Shown: positions 8,616-17,068 of the stretch, piece after piece
How the letters are laid out: every line of letters begins with the position of its first letter
How positions within the stretch are numbered: the first letter of the stretch is position 1
Assembly (NCBI GenBank): GCA_900320185.1
Contig: ONRD01000001.1
Span: 169,880-233,879, forward strand
Reading direction: 5' to 3'
DNA: 64,000 nt
Source of the DNA: an uncultured Bacteroidales bacterium
Lineage (GTDB): Bacteria; Bacteroidota; Bacteroidia; Bacteroidales; UBA932
The notes under the pieces: generated by a model
Told to the model about the DNA's origin: nothing
What the model saw: the letters and a program-made list of their open reading frames with translations, nothing else
Databases searched by the model: none
Translations under genes and position numbers: made by a program

Positions 8616-9797
8616 ATGACCATGGACGGTAGTTTTGAAGAGAAGGCCGGGCTCTGCGCCCTGAACAAGATTTTCGGCTTTTCCCCCCGCCAGGCGCTGC
8701 GCCTGCTGGAAGCTTTCGGCTCGGCACGGGAAGCGTTCCTCAGGCCAAGGGACGAGATCGAAAGGGTCCTGGGCCCCGGGGCCGGGGAGAAAACCCTGTC
8801 GCAACTGTCCTGGAGCGCTTTCGAATCAGCCGCGATCGAGCTTGAAGGGCTGGAGGGGAAGGGCTGCACTTTCATCGGGATAGGCGAGGACGGATACCCT
8901 TCCTTGCTGGCAGAGTGCGACGACCCTCCGCTCGGGCTCTACTACAGGGGAGTTTCGCCGCCGGAAGAGGTATTCGACGGTCCGCCGGCCATCGCCGTCA
9001 TCGGCACGCGCAACTTGACTTCCTATGGAGCGGACTGGTGCGAAAGGATAGTCTCCGCCATGTCCGGCACCGAGGTAAGGCCCGTGATAGTCAGCGGGCT
9101 TGCCCTGGGCGTCGATGTCACGGCACACCGGACCGCCCTCGACCTCGGGATACCGACAGTGGCCGTGATGGCCACCGGCATCGATTCCATCTATCCGGGC
9201 GCCAACCGCGGCACCGGCGAACGGATTGCCGCGACTCCTGGCTGCGCCTTGGTGACGGATTACCCTCCCGGGACCACGGCGATGCCGGTCAACTTCCTCA
9301 GGAGGAACAGGATAATAGCCGGCATCTCGCGCTCTACGATACTTGTGGAATCAAGGATCAGGGGCGGAGGCATGATGACGGCCAGGCTCGCCGCATCTTA
9401 CGACAGGGACGTGTTCGCCCTTCCCGGAAGGGTGGACGACCCAGTCTCCCAAGGCTGCAACCTGCTCATAAGGGAAAACCTGGCGGAAAGCATCGGCGGA
9501 CTGGGGGAACTCATGGAGAAACTCGGCCTGGGAAGCGCCAAGGGTGCCTCCAGGGAAGATTTCGAAGCAGAAGTCAGGAGCCATTACCAGGGACTCACGA
9601 CGCAGGAAGACACGGCGAGGATCGCCCGGCTTGCCAGGGCGGTGAAGGCCTGCAGGGGGATATCCATGGACGAACTGTGCACGAAGCTGGACCTTGACTA
9701 TAGCGAGGTCGGCAGGATCGTGACCATGCTGGAGTGCGACGGGTTCATCTCTGTCGACCTGCTGCAACACTGCAGCGCCAGGATGATAAAAAGATAA
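8616..9797 (+). CDS. dprA: DNA processing protein DprA (Smf)
   Basis: DprA binds incoming single-stranded DNA and loads RecA during natural transformation. It also occurs in many bacteria not known to be transformable. The 393-residue protein has the N-terminal helix-hairpin-helix/SAM-like region (residues 10-70). It then has a Rossmann-type fold with VIGTRNLTSYG, SGLALGVDVTAHRTAL, FLRRNRIIAG and DPVSQGCNLLIREN, and a C-terminal winged-helix segment (about 325-385, SMDELCTKLDLDYSEV). The start could be 8616 or the in-frame ATG at 8622. It follows the queA terminator and precedes tatD by 20 bases. Confidence 0.94.
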   Translation: MTMDGSFEEKAGLCALNKIFGFSPRQALRLLEAFGSAREAFLRPRDEIERVLGPGAGEKTLSQLSWSAFESAAIELEGLEGKGCTFIGIGEDGYPSLLAECDDPPLGLYYRGVSPPEEVFDGPPAIAVIGTRNLTSYGADWCERIVSAMSGTEVRPVIVSGLALGVDVTAHRTALDLGIPTVAVMATGIDSIYPGANRGTGERIAATPGCALVTDYPPGTTAMPVNFLRRNRIIAGISRSTILVESRIRGGGMMTARLAASYDRDVFALPGRVDDPVSQGCNLLIRENLAESIGGLGELMEKLGLGSAKGASREDFEAEVRSHYQGLTTQEDTARIARLARAVKACRGISMDELCTKLDLDYSEVGRIVTMLECDGFISVDLLQHCSARMIKR

Positions 9798-9805
9798 AAA
9801 ATACT

Positions 9806-9813
9806 TACCTTTG
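9806..9813 (+). promoter_or_regulatory. Exact -7 box immediately upstream of tatD
   Basis: TACCTTTG matches TAnnTTTG exactly and lies 4 bases before the GTG proposed as the tatD start. If used, the transcript would have almost no leader. I see no TTTG at the -33 position. Confidence 0.4.
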
Positions 9814-9817
9814 GCAT

Positions 9818-10579
9818 GTGCTGTACATAGACACTCACTGCCACATTTCCGACAAGGCTTTTTCCGGAGAGGAAGACGCCTACATCCAGTGCGCCCTCGA
9901 CAGCGGAGTCGGCCTCATGCTCCAGCCTGACACCGACAGCAGCGAACGCAAGGACATGTTCGACCTGGTGGACAGGCATCCCGACGTCCTCCGCCCCATG
10001 CTCGGCCTCTACCCCGGCTCCGTCGGCGCCGACTGGAGGGATGAGATCGGGAAGATGCTTGAATATTCAGGCAGGCCCGTCGTCGCGATCGGCGAGATAG
10101 GCCTCGACTACCATGAAGGGAAGGAGTTCGCCAGGGAGCAGGTCGAAGCCCTGGAATGGCAGTTCGACTACGCTGCAGGCCGCGGCCTTCCCGTGAACAT
10201 CCACATGAGGGATGCCATGGGAGATTTCATCGAGGTGGTCCGCAGGCACAAGGGACTCAGGGGCAACATGCACGCCTACAGCGGCTCCTACGAGTCGTTC
10301 CTCGAACTGAGCAGGCTCGGGGACTGGTACATCGGCGTCGGCGGAGTGGTCACTTTCAAGAACGCGTCCCTTGCCGAGGTCGTTAGGAAAATCCCCCTGG
10401 ACAGGATCGTCCTGGAGACCGACGCACCGTACCTCTCTCCGGTCCCCCTGCGCGGGAGGAGGAACGAAAGCTCCAACATACCCATCATCGCGGCGAAGGT
10501 GGCCGAACTCAAAGGGATCCCTGTCGAGGAAGTCGCCCGGGCTACGACCCTCAACGCTAAAACTCTTTTCGGACTATGA
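9818..10579 (+). CDS. tatD: TatD family metal-dependent hydrolase
   Basis: TatD-type enzymes are cytoplasmic metal-dependent DNases, mostly 3' to 5' exonucleases. Metal ligands are present: the N-terminal DTHCH, GEIGLDYH near residue 80, NIHMRD, the HAYSG histidine and ETDAPYLSP near residue 200. I chose GTG at 9818 because it begins MLYIDTHCH as usual in the family and gives 253 residues. A longer frame reaching back to 9734 would overlap dprA and add a peptide unlike TatD. The stop overlaps the start of the asparaginase gene (ATGA), so the two are translationally coupled. Confidence 0.88.
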   Translation: MLYIDTHCHISDKAFSGEEDAYIQCALDSGVGLMLQPDTDSSERKDMFDLVDRHPDVLRPMLGLYPGSVGADWRDEIGKMLEYSGRPVVAIGEIGLDYHEGKEFAREQVEALEWQFDYAAGRGLPVNIHMRDAMGDFIEVVRRHKGLRGNMHAYSGSYESFLELSRLGDWYIGVGGVVTFKNASLAEVVRKIPLDRIVLETDAPYLSPVPLRGRRNESSNIPIIAAKVAELKGIPVEEVARATTLNAKTLFGL

Positions 10580-11619
10580 CAACCCAGACAAGGTCATCGA
10601 TCCTGATGGTCTACACAGGCGGTACGATCGGCATGAAGCAAGACCCGCAGGACCTCACCCTGAAGCCTTTCGACTTCAGCCAGATACTCGAGGAGGTGCC
10701 CGAACTCCAGAAGTTCGCCCTCAGGATCGACTCCTACACCTTCGATCCCCTGATCGATTCTTCCGACGTGAAGCCCGCCATGTGGCAGGAACTCGCGACC
10801 CTCATACGGGACAGGTACGATTCCTACGACGGGTTCGTGGTGCTCCACGGGACGGACACGATGGCATATTCGGCGTCCGCCCTGAGCTTCATGCTGGAGA
10901 ACCTCGCCAAACCAGTGGTGTTCACGGGGAGCCAGCTCCCTATCGGGGTTCCCAGGACGGACGGGAAGGAGAACCTGATTTCCGCGGTGGAGATCGCCTC
11001 GGCGAAGGATGCCGACGGCCATGCCATGGTGCCGGAGGTGAGCATATTCTTCAACTCGAAACTGCTGAGGGGAAACCGGAGCACCAAGGTCAGTTCGGAG
11101 GACTTCAGCGCGTTCGCTTCCCCTGACTACCCGCCGCTGGCTGAAGCCGGCATCAGCATCCGGTACAACACGCCAGCCATACGCAAGCCGCAGTCGTGGG
11201 ACGCCCCGCTGAAAATCTGGACATCGCTGGACACAAGGGTGTCGATACTCAAGATACATCCCGGGATCACCCCCCACCTGATGAGGCATTTCCTGTGCGA
11301 TCCCCAGACCAGGGCGGTGATCATCGAGACCTACGGTTCCGGGAATGCGCCTTCGGGACAGTGGTTCCTGGACAGCGTAGAGGAGGCTTCCAGGATGGGC
11401 AAGGTGGTGATGAACGTGACGCAGTGCCTCGCCGGCCGGGTGAACATGGACTTGTACGCTACCGGGAAGGCCCTCAAGCGGGCCGGTGTCGTGTCGGGTG
11501 GCGACATGACTACAGAGGGGGCCCTCGGGAAACTGTTCTGCCTGCTTGGACGCAATCCGGACAACGAATGGGTCAAGGCAAGGCTGGGAGACGATCTTAT
11601 GGGAGAAATTTCCCGCTAA
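10576..11619 (+). CDS. ansA: Type I (cytoplasmic) L-asparaginase
   Basis: The enzyme hydrolyses asparagine to aspartate and ammonia. The 347 residues include both catalytic threonine motifs: YTGGTIGMK at residues 13-21 and VVLHGTDTMAYSASAL near 90-105. VVFTGSQLPIG follows, and the C-terminal domain has IIETYGSGNAP, as in AnsA. There is no signal peptide, which favours the cytoplasmic type I form. It overlaps the tatD stop by 4 bases and is the last gene before a 126-base AT-rich leader to the exbB operon. Confidence 0.93.
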   Translation: MTTQTRSSILMVYTGGTIGMKQDPQDLTLKPFDFSQILEEVPELQKFALRIDSYTFDPLIDSSDVKPAMWQELATLIRDRYDSYDGFVVLHGTDTMAYSASALSFMLENLAKPVVFTGSQLPIGVPRTDGKENLISAVEIASAKDADGHAMVPEVSIFFNSKLLRGNRSTKVSSEDFSAFASPDYPPLAEAGISIRYNTPAIRKPQSWDAPLKIWTSLDTRVSILKIHPGITPHLMRHFLCDPQTRAVIIETYGSGNAPSGQWFLDSVEEASRMGKVVMNVTQCLAGRVNMDLYATGKALKRAGVVSGGDMTTEGALGKLFCLLGRNPDNEWVKARLGDDLMGEISR

Positions 11620-11745
11620 TCATTGCCTTTTGAAAATCTTTTCGTAAATTGCAACGGTTTTTTGTGGGGTAATTGTACCCTGCACGGAATGACTGGAAAA
11701 TATAACTATCTAATACTTTATTAATTAAAACACTCAAAAACGGTT

Positions 11746-12543
11746 ATGAAAAAATTTTTCATGTTTTTGGCAGTAGCAGGTCTTCTTACCCTCTCTGCAA
11801 ACATCGCATCCGCCCAGGAGCAGCCTGAAGCAGCTCCCGCGGCAACCGAGGAAGCCGTCGAGCCCGCAGCACCGGTGTCGGGTGCCGACATCCTCAAAGG
11901 CACGGGCGAGGACGTTCCTCTCCACCAGCAGATCAAGACTTACTTCATCCAGGGAGGTCCGGCCTTCATGTCCGCAATCATCCTCTGCCTGATCCTCGGT
12001 CTCGCTCTTGCAATAGAGAGAATCCTCTACCTGTCCTTCGCCAAGACGAACACCAAGAAGCTCGTCGCAAAGGTTGAGAAAGCCCTCGAAGAAGGCGGAG
12101 TGGAGAAGGCAAAGGAAGTCTGCCGCAACACCAAGGGCCCCGTCGCCAGCATTTTCTATGATGGCCTGAACCACTATGACGAGGGTCTCGACGTCGTTGA
12201 GAAGAGGATCGCTTCCGCCGGTAGCGTACAGATGAGCCTCATGGAGAACAACCTCTCCTGGATATCCCTGTTCATCGCCCTTGCTCCTTCCCTCGGATTC
12301 TTGGGAACGGTCATCGGTATGGTCAAGGCTTTCGACGCCATCGAGGCTGCGGGTGACATCTCCCCGAACATCGTCGCTGGTGGTATGAAGGTCGCCCTTA
12401 TCACGACCGTCGGCGGTCTTATCGTCGCTATGATTCTTCAGGTGTTCTACAACTACATCCTGTCCAGGATCGACTCACTCTCGATCGACATGGAGAATGC
12501 TTCCATCGACCTCGTCGATGTGCTTGCGAAAAACAAGAAATAA
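11746..12543 (+). CDS. exbB: MotA/TolQ/ExbB proton channel family protein
   Basis: ExbB forms the pentameric inner-membrane channel that, with ExbD and TonB, uses the proton gradient to energise outer-membrane transport. This 265-residue form has an N-terminal signal-like segment ending ANIASAQ and a Pro/Ala/Glu-rich linker, then a membrane helix (about 70-90). The conserved channel region is SWISLFIALAPSLGFLGTVIGMVKAF (given here as key segment residues about 175-200: LGFLGTVIGM), followed by NIVAGGMKVALITTVGGLIV. The extra N-terminal exported segment is common in Bacteroidales homologues. It opens a four-gene operon with a hypothetical membrane protein and two ExbD proteins. Confidence 0.9.
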   Translation: MKKFFMFLAVAGLLTLSANIASAQEQPEAAPAATEEAVEPAAPVSGADILKGTGEDVPLHQQIKTYFIQGGPAFMSAIILCLILGLALAIERILYLSFAKTNTKKLVAKVEKALEEGGVEKAKEVCRNTKGPVASIFYDGLNHYDEGLDVVEKRIASAGSVQMSLMENNLSWISLFIALAPSLGFLGTVIGMVKAFDAIEAAGDISPNIVAGGMKVALITTVGGLIVAMILQVFYNYILSRIDSLSIDMENASIDLVDVLAKNKK

Positions 12544-12583
12544 TCAACTGTAGTAGTTAGGACAACTTTTAGAATCTGATAAA

Positions 12584-13003
12584 ATGAATAAATTATTCAA
12601 GATAGTCGGATGGGTACTGGGACTGGTAGGACTGTTCCTCGGCATCTTCTGCCTCCTGAAAGGCAACGCCGATAACGAAGGTCCTGTCAACAGCCTCCTC
12701 AGCTACACTTACGTACTGTTCTTCGCAGCCATCGCGATCTGGATCCTTCTGGCAGTGTTCATCGCACTGAAGAATGATCCCAAGAGCCTGCTCAAGGGCC
12801 TGCTCTTCATCGTGATCGGCGTCATCGTCGTCGGCGTCGCCTACATGCTTGCAGGCGGCCAGCCGGTCGAGACGATGAAGGAAGAGATCGCCCCCGGGAC
12901 CCTCAAACTCACCGACACGATGCTCACACTGACCTATATCCTCGGTGGAGCCGCAATCGTTGCTATCATCTTTGGCGCAATCAAGGGCGCTATTAACAAA
13001 TAA
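12584..13003 (+). CDS. Small four-helix membrane protein of the exbB-exbD operon
   Basis: This 139-residue protein has four predicted membrane segments, at about residues 5-25, 42-62, 68-90 and 112-135, separated by short charged loops. I recognise no named domain. Its position between exbB and exbD, 40 bases after the former and 8 before the latter, matches a layout often seen in Bacteroidales and suggests a role tied to the proton channel. The actual function is unknown. Confidence 0.65.
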   Translation: MNKLFKIVGWVLGLVGLFLGIFCLLKGNADNEGPVNSLLSYTYVLFFAAIAIWILLAVFIALKNDPKSLLKGLLFIVIGVIVVGVAYMLAGGQPVETMKEEIAPGTLKLTDTMLTLTYILGGAAIVAIIFGAIKGAINK

Positions 13004-13011
13004 TACAAGCT

Positions 13012-13590
13012 ATGTCCAGTAGAAAAACACCGGGTCTTAACACACAATCAACAGCTGATATCGCTTTCCTTCTGCTGTGCTACTTCCTCATGGTCTCGAC
13101 CATGGACCAGCAGTCAGGTCTCCAGCGTCTCCTCCCTCCGATGCCTACAGAGAAGCAGAAGACAGAGGACACGAAGGTCAACAAGCGCAATATCATCATC
13201 GTTAGGATCAACTCGTCAGACAGACTGTTCGCCGGTGACCAGCTTCTGGATGTCAGCCAGCTCAAGGACAAGATCAAGGAATTCATCACGAACCCCAACG
13301 ACGACCCCAACCTTCCTGAAAAGGAGAAGAAGTTCATCGAAGGCTTTGGTGAATATCCTGTTTCCAAAGGTATCATCTCGCTTCAAAATGACCGAGGCAC
13401 CAGCTACAACGCCTACATAGCAGTTCAGAACGAACTCGTAAGGGCCGTCAATGAAGTCCGTGCCGAATTCTGCAAGCAGCACTACGGCAAGCCTTACCAG
13501 AACCTTACCGAAGACCAGCAGAAGATAGTCAGGGAGGCAATCCCCCAGAAGATTTCCGAGGCGGAGCCTAAGGATGTAACCAAAAAGTAA
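13012..13590 (+). CDS. exbD: ExbD/TolR family biopolymer transport protein, longer paralogue
   Basis: ExbD has one membrane helix carrying the proton-carrying aspartate and a periplasmic domain. Here the segment NTQSTADIAFLLLCYFLMV holds that aspartate near residue 16. The remaining 160 residues are periplasmic and longer than in typical ExbD, with an insert around residues 80-130. The gene is 8 bases after the small membrane protein and 12 before the second exbD. Bacteroidota usually pair two unlike ExbD proteins with one ExbB. Confidence 0.85.
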   Translation: MSSRKTPGLNTQSTADIAFLLLCYFLMVSTMDQQSGLQRLLPPMPTEKQKTEDTKVNKRNIIIVRINSSDRLFAGDQLLDVSQLKDKIKEFITNPNDDPNLPEKEKKFIEGFGEYPVSKGIISLQNDRGTSYNAYIAVQNELVRAVNEVRAEFCKQHYGKPYQNLTEDQQKIVREAIPQKISEAEPKDVTKK

Positions 13591-13602
13591 GGAGGAATAG
13601 AA

Positions 13603-14067
13603 ATGCCAGCATTTAAAAGAAGTGGTAAGAAAGACATGCCGGAGCTCGGAACCAGTTCCGATATCGTGTTCATGTTCCTGTTCTTCTTCATGGTTACTAC
13701 GCAGATGCGTTCAACCGAGGTCAAGGTGAAGGTGAAACTTCCCGAGGCGTCGGAAGTCGCAAAGCTTGAGAGGAAGGATTTGGCTTCTTACATCTACATC
13801 GGATCGCCGAACGCACAGTACGTGAACCAGTTCGGTACCGAAACACGTATCCAGCTGAACGATTCCTTCAAGACCACCAACGACATCCGCGATTTCATCG
13901 CCGCGGAACGTGATGCCATGAGCGAGGCCGACAGGAGCTTGATGCAAGTGTCACTGAAAGCCGACGAAGATGCAAGGATGGGTATAATCACGGACGTGAA
14001 GCAGGAACTCAGACGCTGCTCTGCCCTGAAGATCATGTACGCTGCCAGGAAGGCCGCGGTAAAGTAA
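13603..14067 (+). CDS. exbD: ExbD/TolR family biopolymer transport protein, shorter paralogue
   Basis: The 154-residue protein shows the ExbD pattern MPELGTSSDIVFMFLFFFMV, with the proton-carrying aspartate near residue 18, then a single membrane helix and a compact periplasmic domain ending in a segment like CSALKIMYAARKA. An AGGAGG-like stretch lies just ahead of the start, unusual in this genome. It is the last gene of the exbB operon: a strong terminator follows 22 bases later. It probably partners the ExbB at 11746 and a TonB. Confidence 0.88.
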   Translation: MPAFKRSGKKDMPELGTSSDIVFMFLFFFMVTTQMRSTEVKVKVKLPEASEVAKLERKDLASYIYIGSPNAQYVNQFGTETRIQLNDSFKTTNDIRDFIAAERDAMSEADRSLMQVSLKADEDARMGIITDVKQELRRCSALKIMYAARKAAVK

Positions 14068-14089
14068 CCATCCGGGATTCCCAATAAAG

Positions 14090-14138
14090 GGAGGATGACC
14101 CGAAAGTCCATCGGACTTGGAGGTCATCCTCCTTTTTT
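14090..14138 (+). terminator. Bulged Rho-independent terminator after the exbB operon
   Basis: An 11-bp outer stem (GGAGGATGACC at 14090-14100 with GGTCATCCTCC at 14122-14132) encloses an inner AAGTCC/GGACTT hairpin. A TTGGA-type bulge lies on the 3' side, followed by six T residues. The same design, including the bulge, recurs at 53081-53128. Confidence 0.85.
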
Positions 14139-14154
14139 ATTATGACGCAGACTG

Positions 14155-14185
14155 TTTGGTGTGCCTGATTTTTTGAGTATCTTTG
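14155..14185 (+). promoter_or_regulatory. Consensus Bacteroidota promoter for asnS
   Basis: TTTG at 14155-14158 is followed after 19 bases by an exact TATCTTTG at 14178-14185. The asnS ATG is at 14219. Confidence 0.75.
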
Positions 14186-14218
14186 TGAGATTATATTTAT
14201 TTGTCAAAGTACAAGGAA

Positions 14219-15634
14219 ATGGATCAGATTACCAGGACAAAAGTTAAGGACCTTCTCAAGTCAGCCCCCGGACAGGAAGTGATGGCCAAGGGATGGGTCA
14301 GGACAAAAAGAGGAAACAAGCAGATCAAGTTCATCGCGCTCAACGATGGATCGACAGTCTACAATATCCAGATAGTAGCGGACACCTCCCGTTTCGACGA
14401 GGATCTTATCCGCAGGATCACCACCGGATGCAGCCTCTGCGTAGTCGGACAGCTGGTCGAATCCGTGGGCAGCGGCCAGGCAGTGGAGATCCATGCCAGG
14501 CAGATTGAAGTGATCGGTGAATGCGATCCCGTGAGGTACCCCCTGCAGAAAAAGGACACCTCCCTTGAATATCTCAGGACGGTCGCCCACATGCGTCTCC
14601 GTACAAACACTTTCGGAGCAATCCTGAGGATCCGCCACGCGATGGCGTTCGCAATCCACAAATTCTTCAACGACAAGGGTTTCGTCTACCTCAACACTCC
14701 CCTTATCACCGAATCTGACGCAGAGGGCGCCGGAGACATGTTCCAAGTCACGACCCTGGACCTTGGGAACGTGCCCACAAAGGAGAACGGGAAGGTGGAC
14801 TTCTCCAAGGACTTTTTCGGCAAGAAGACCAGCCTTACCGTAAGCGGACAGCTCGAAGGCGAGCTCGGAGCAACCGCTGTCGGCGAGATCTACACATTCG
14901 GTCCTACTTTCCGGGCCGAGAATTCCAACACGCCGAGGCATCTCGCGGAATTCTGGATGATAGAGCCCGAAATGGCCTTCTACGACATCAATGACAACAT
15001 GGTCCTCGCCGAGGAATTCATCAAGTATCTTGTAGCCTATGCGCTGGAAAACTGCATGGACGACCTCAAGTTCCTCAACGACAAATACGACGACGCCCTG
15101 ATCGAAAGACTCAGGAGCGTGACCGGAATCGCCTTCCAAAGGGTCACTTACACCGAGGCTGTCGAGATCCTCGAGGCTGCCGTAGCCGCCGGGACGACCT
15201 TCGAATTCCCCGTCCACTGGGGCACCGACTTCCAGAGCGAGCACGAGCGGTACCTGGTGGAGAAGCACTTCGGGAAACCTGTGATACTCACTGATTTCCC
15301 CAGGGACATCAAGGCCTTCTACATGAAGCAGAACGAAGGTTGCGCCCCCGGAAGGGAAACCGTAAGGGGTATGGACGTGCTCTTCCCGAAAATCGGGGAA
15401 ATCATCGGAGGTTCCGAAAGGGAAGCCTCCCTTGAGAAACTCGAAAGACGCATCGACGAACTCGGCATGAGCCGCAGGAACCTGGAGTGGTACATCGACA
15501 CGCGCAGGTACGGTACAGTCCCTCACAGCGGATTCGGCCTTGGTTTTGAGAGGCTCCTGCTCTTCGTCACCGGAATGTCCAACATCCGTGACGTCATTCC
15601 TTTCCCCAGGACTCCGAAGAACGCTGAATTCTAG
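14219..15634 (+). CDS. asnS: Asparaginyl-tRNA synthetase
   Basis: AsnS charges tRNA-Asn with asparagine using ATP. The N-terminal OB-fold (residues 15-110, [19 protein letters not shown]) binds the anticodon. The class II catalytic core has motif 2 as [21 protein letters not shown] and motif 3 as [15 protein letters not shown]. The frame can be read from TTG at 14201, but the ATG at 14219 gives 471 residues and fits family length, behind a consensus promoter. The next gene, udk, follows 54 bases later on the same strand. Confidence 0.95.
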   Translation: MDQITRTKVKDLLKSAPGQEVMAKGWVRTKRGNKQIKFIALNDGSTVYNIQIVADTSRFDEDLIRRITTGCSLCVVGQLVESVGSGQAVEIHARQIEVIGECDPVRYPLQKKDTSLEYLRTVAHMRLRTNTFGAILRIRHAMAFAIHKFFNDKGFVYLNTPLITESDAEGAGDMFQVTTLDLGNVPTKENGKVDFSKDFFGKKTSLTVSGQLEGELGATAVGEIYTFGPTFRAENSNTPRHLAEFWMIEPEMAFYDINDNMVLAEEFIKYLVAYALENCMDDLKFLNDKYDDALIERLRSVTGIAFQRVTYTEAVEILEAAVAAGTTFEFPVHWGTDFQSEHERYLVEKHFGKPVILTDFPRDIKAFYMKQNEGCAPGRETVRGMDVLFPKIGEIIGGSEREASLEKLERRIDELGMSRRNLEWYIDTRRYGTVPHSGFGLGFERLLLFVTGMSNIRDVIPFPRTPKNAEF

Positions 15635-15688
15635 GACAGGACGATCAGACAGACAACAAGACAGTCAACCGATAAAACCCTTAGAGCA

Positions 15689-16318
15689 ATGCTTGTGATT
15701 GGAATAGCCGGTGGTTCCGGTTCAGGAAAAACCACAGTCGTCAATGCGATTACCGAACAGCTGAAGGAGAAGGTGGTTGTAATCCCGCAGGACTCCTACT
15801 ACAAAGACTCGAGCCATCTTCCCATGGAAGAGAGGCAGCAGATCAACTTCGACCATCCGGAGGCGATCGACTTCAAGCTCCTTTGCTCCCAGCTGCGGGA
15901 TCTCAAGCATGGGAAAACGGTAGAGCAGCCGGTGTATTCCTACATCACGTGCTCAAGGTCGACTACCGAAACCGTCACCGTCGAACCTGCGGAAGTGATA
16001 ATAATCGAAGGCATCCTGGTCTTCACATGCAAGGAACTCAGGGACCAGATGGACATAAAGATTTTCGTCGACGCGGATGACGACGACCGCCTGATGCGCG
16101 TCATGGCCAGGGACATCCTTGAAAGAGGGAAGACGGTCGAAACGGTCATAGAAAGGTACACCAAGACGGTGAAGCCGATGTACCTTCAGTTCATCGAGCC
16201 CAGCAAGCGCTATGCCGACATAATCATCCCCCAGGGAGGTCACAACAAGGTGGCGATAGACATCATCTCTGCCACCATCGAGAAATCACTCGGGGAAAAG
16301 AAACTCAAGGGAGAGTAG
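15689..16318 (+). CDS. udk: Uridine kinase
   Basis: Udk phosphorylates uridine or cytidine for pyrimidine salvage. The P-loop GGSGSGKTT is at residues 8-16. The conserved QDSYYKD near residue 35 and FDHPEAIDF near 54 are the family nucleoside-binding segments. Length 209 is normal. It precedes the TonB-like gene by 4 bases, so the two are likely in one transcript. Confidence 0.94.
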   Translation: MLVIGIAGGSGSGKTTVVNAITEQLKEKVVVIPQDSYYKDSSHLPMEERQQINFDHPEAIDFKLLCSQLRDLKHGKTVEQPVYSYITCSRSTTETVTVEPAEVIIIEGILVFTCKELRDQMDIKIFVDADDDDRLMRVMARDILERGKTVETVIERYTKTVKPMYLQFIEPSKRYADIIIPQGGHNKVAIDIISATIEKSLGEKKLKGE

Positions 16319-16322
16319 AGGC

Positions 16323-17042
16323 ATGACCAGCGAAGACAAGGCAGGGCTTTACATTACGGTGATCTTCCATCTGCTGGTGGTCATCGTGCTGCTTGCCGGC
16401 CAGATCGGAGCTGAACTACGCAAAGGCAACACATTCGTCATCGACTTCTCCGAGCAGGAGCGGCAGGAAAAAGTCAAGGAGCAGGAGGCCCAGGAGAAGA
16501 TGAAGGAAGACATAAGCGAGAAGCTTGACAGGCTCATAGCTTCTTCCGCCGGGGTTCCGATAAGGAACGTGGCCGTGGACAGGAGCTCCAAGGCCCTGAA
16601 GGACGACAGGAACACCAATGCCGAGGAGCTTTATAAAGAAGCTGAAAGGCTCGCACAAGAGCTTAAGAACGGGTACAAGGTCGACGAACCCGATGAAGAC
16701 TACGTGGCCGTCAGGAAAAACGAGCCGGCAGTCAGGGAGGAGCCCAGGAAACAGGCCTACAGCGGCCCGTCCGTAGTTTCATACAACCTGGACGGGAGGA
16801 AGGCAAGCAGGCTTTCCATCCCGGCGTACAGATGCCTCGGAGCAGGACATGTCACGGTGATCATCACCGTGGATCCCCAGGGGAAGGTGATCAACGCCAA
16901 GGTGCAGGATGAGGCTTCCTCTCCGGACAGATGCCTGAGGGACTTCGCAATAAGGGCCGCAAGGCTTTCCCGGTTCTCGGCATCCACATCGGCTCCGGCC
17001 AGGCAGCTGGGCGACATAGTGTACATGTTCATCGCACAGTGA
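16323..17042 (+). CDS. TonB-like energy transducer protein
   Basis: The 239-residue protein has one N-terminal membrane helix (about 10-28), a long charged coiled-coil stretch (residues 45-75) and a linker. The C-terminal domain, about 155-239, follows the TonB pattern: GHVTVIITVDPQGKVINAKV, then LRDFAIRAARLSRF and GDIVYMFIAQ. TonB links the ExbB-ExbD motor to outer-membrane receptors, so it may work with the operon at 11746-14067, about 2.3 kb upstream. The linker lacks the usual proline-rich repeat. The start at 16323 is 4 bases after udk. Confidence 0.75.
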   Translation: MTSEDKAGLYITVIFHLLVVIVLLAGQIGAELRKGNTFVIDFSEQERQEKVKEQEAQEKMKEDISEKLDRLIASSAGVPIRNVAVDRSSKALKDDRNTNAEELYKEAERLAQELKNGYKVDEPDEDYVAVRKNEPAVREEPRKQAYSGPSVVSYNLDGRKASRLSIPAYRCLGAGHVTVIITVDPQGKVINAKVQDEASSPDRCLRDFAIRAARLSRFSASTSAPARQLGDIVYMFIAQ

Positions 17043-17068
17043 GGACTTGATTTGACAACATAGGACCC

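Noticed and set aside
9734-9817. Upstream start for tatD inside dprA
   Set aside because: The added peptide does not look like TatD and overlaps dprA; the GTG at 9818 gives the standard N-terminus.
14261-15526. A 421-codon open frame antisense to asnS, and similar frames opposite uvrA (60449-61372) and the M16 gene (30649-31923)
   Set aside because: Each lies entirely within a well-supported gene on the other strand and shows no domain.
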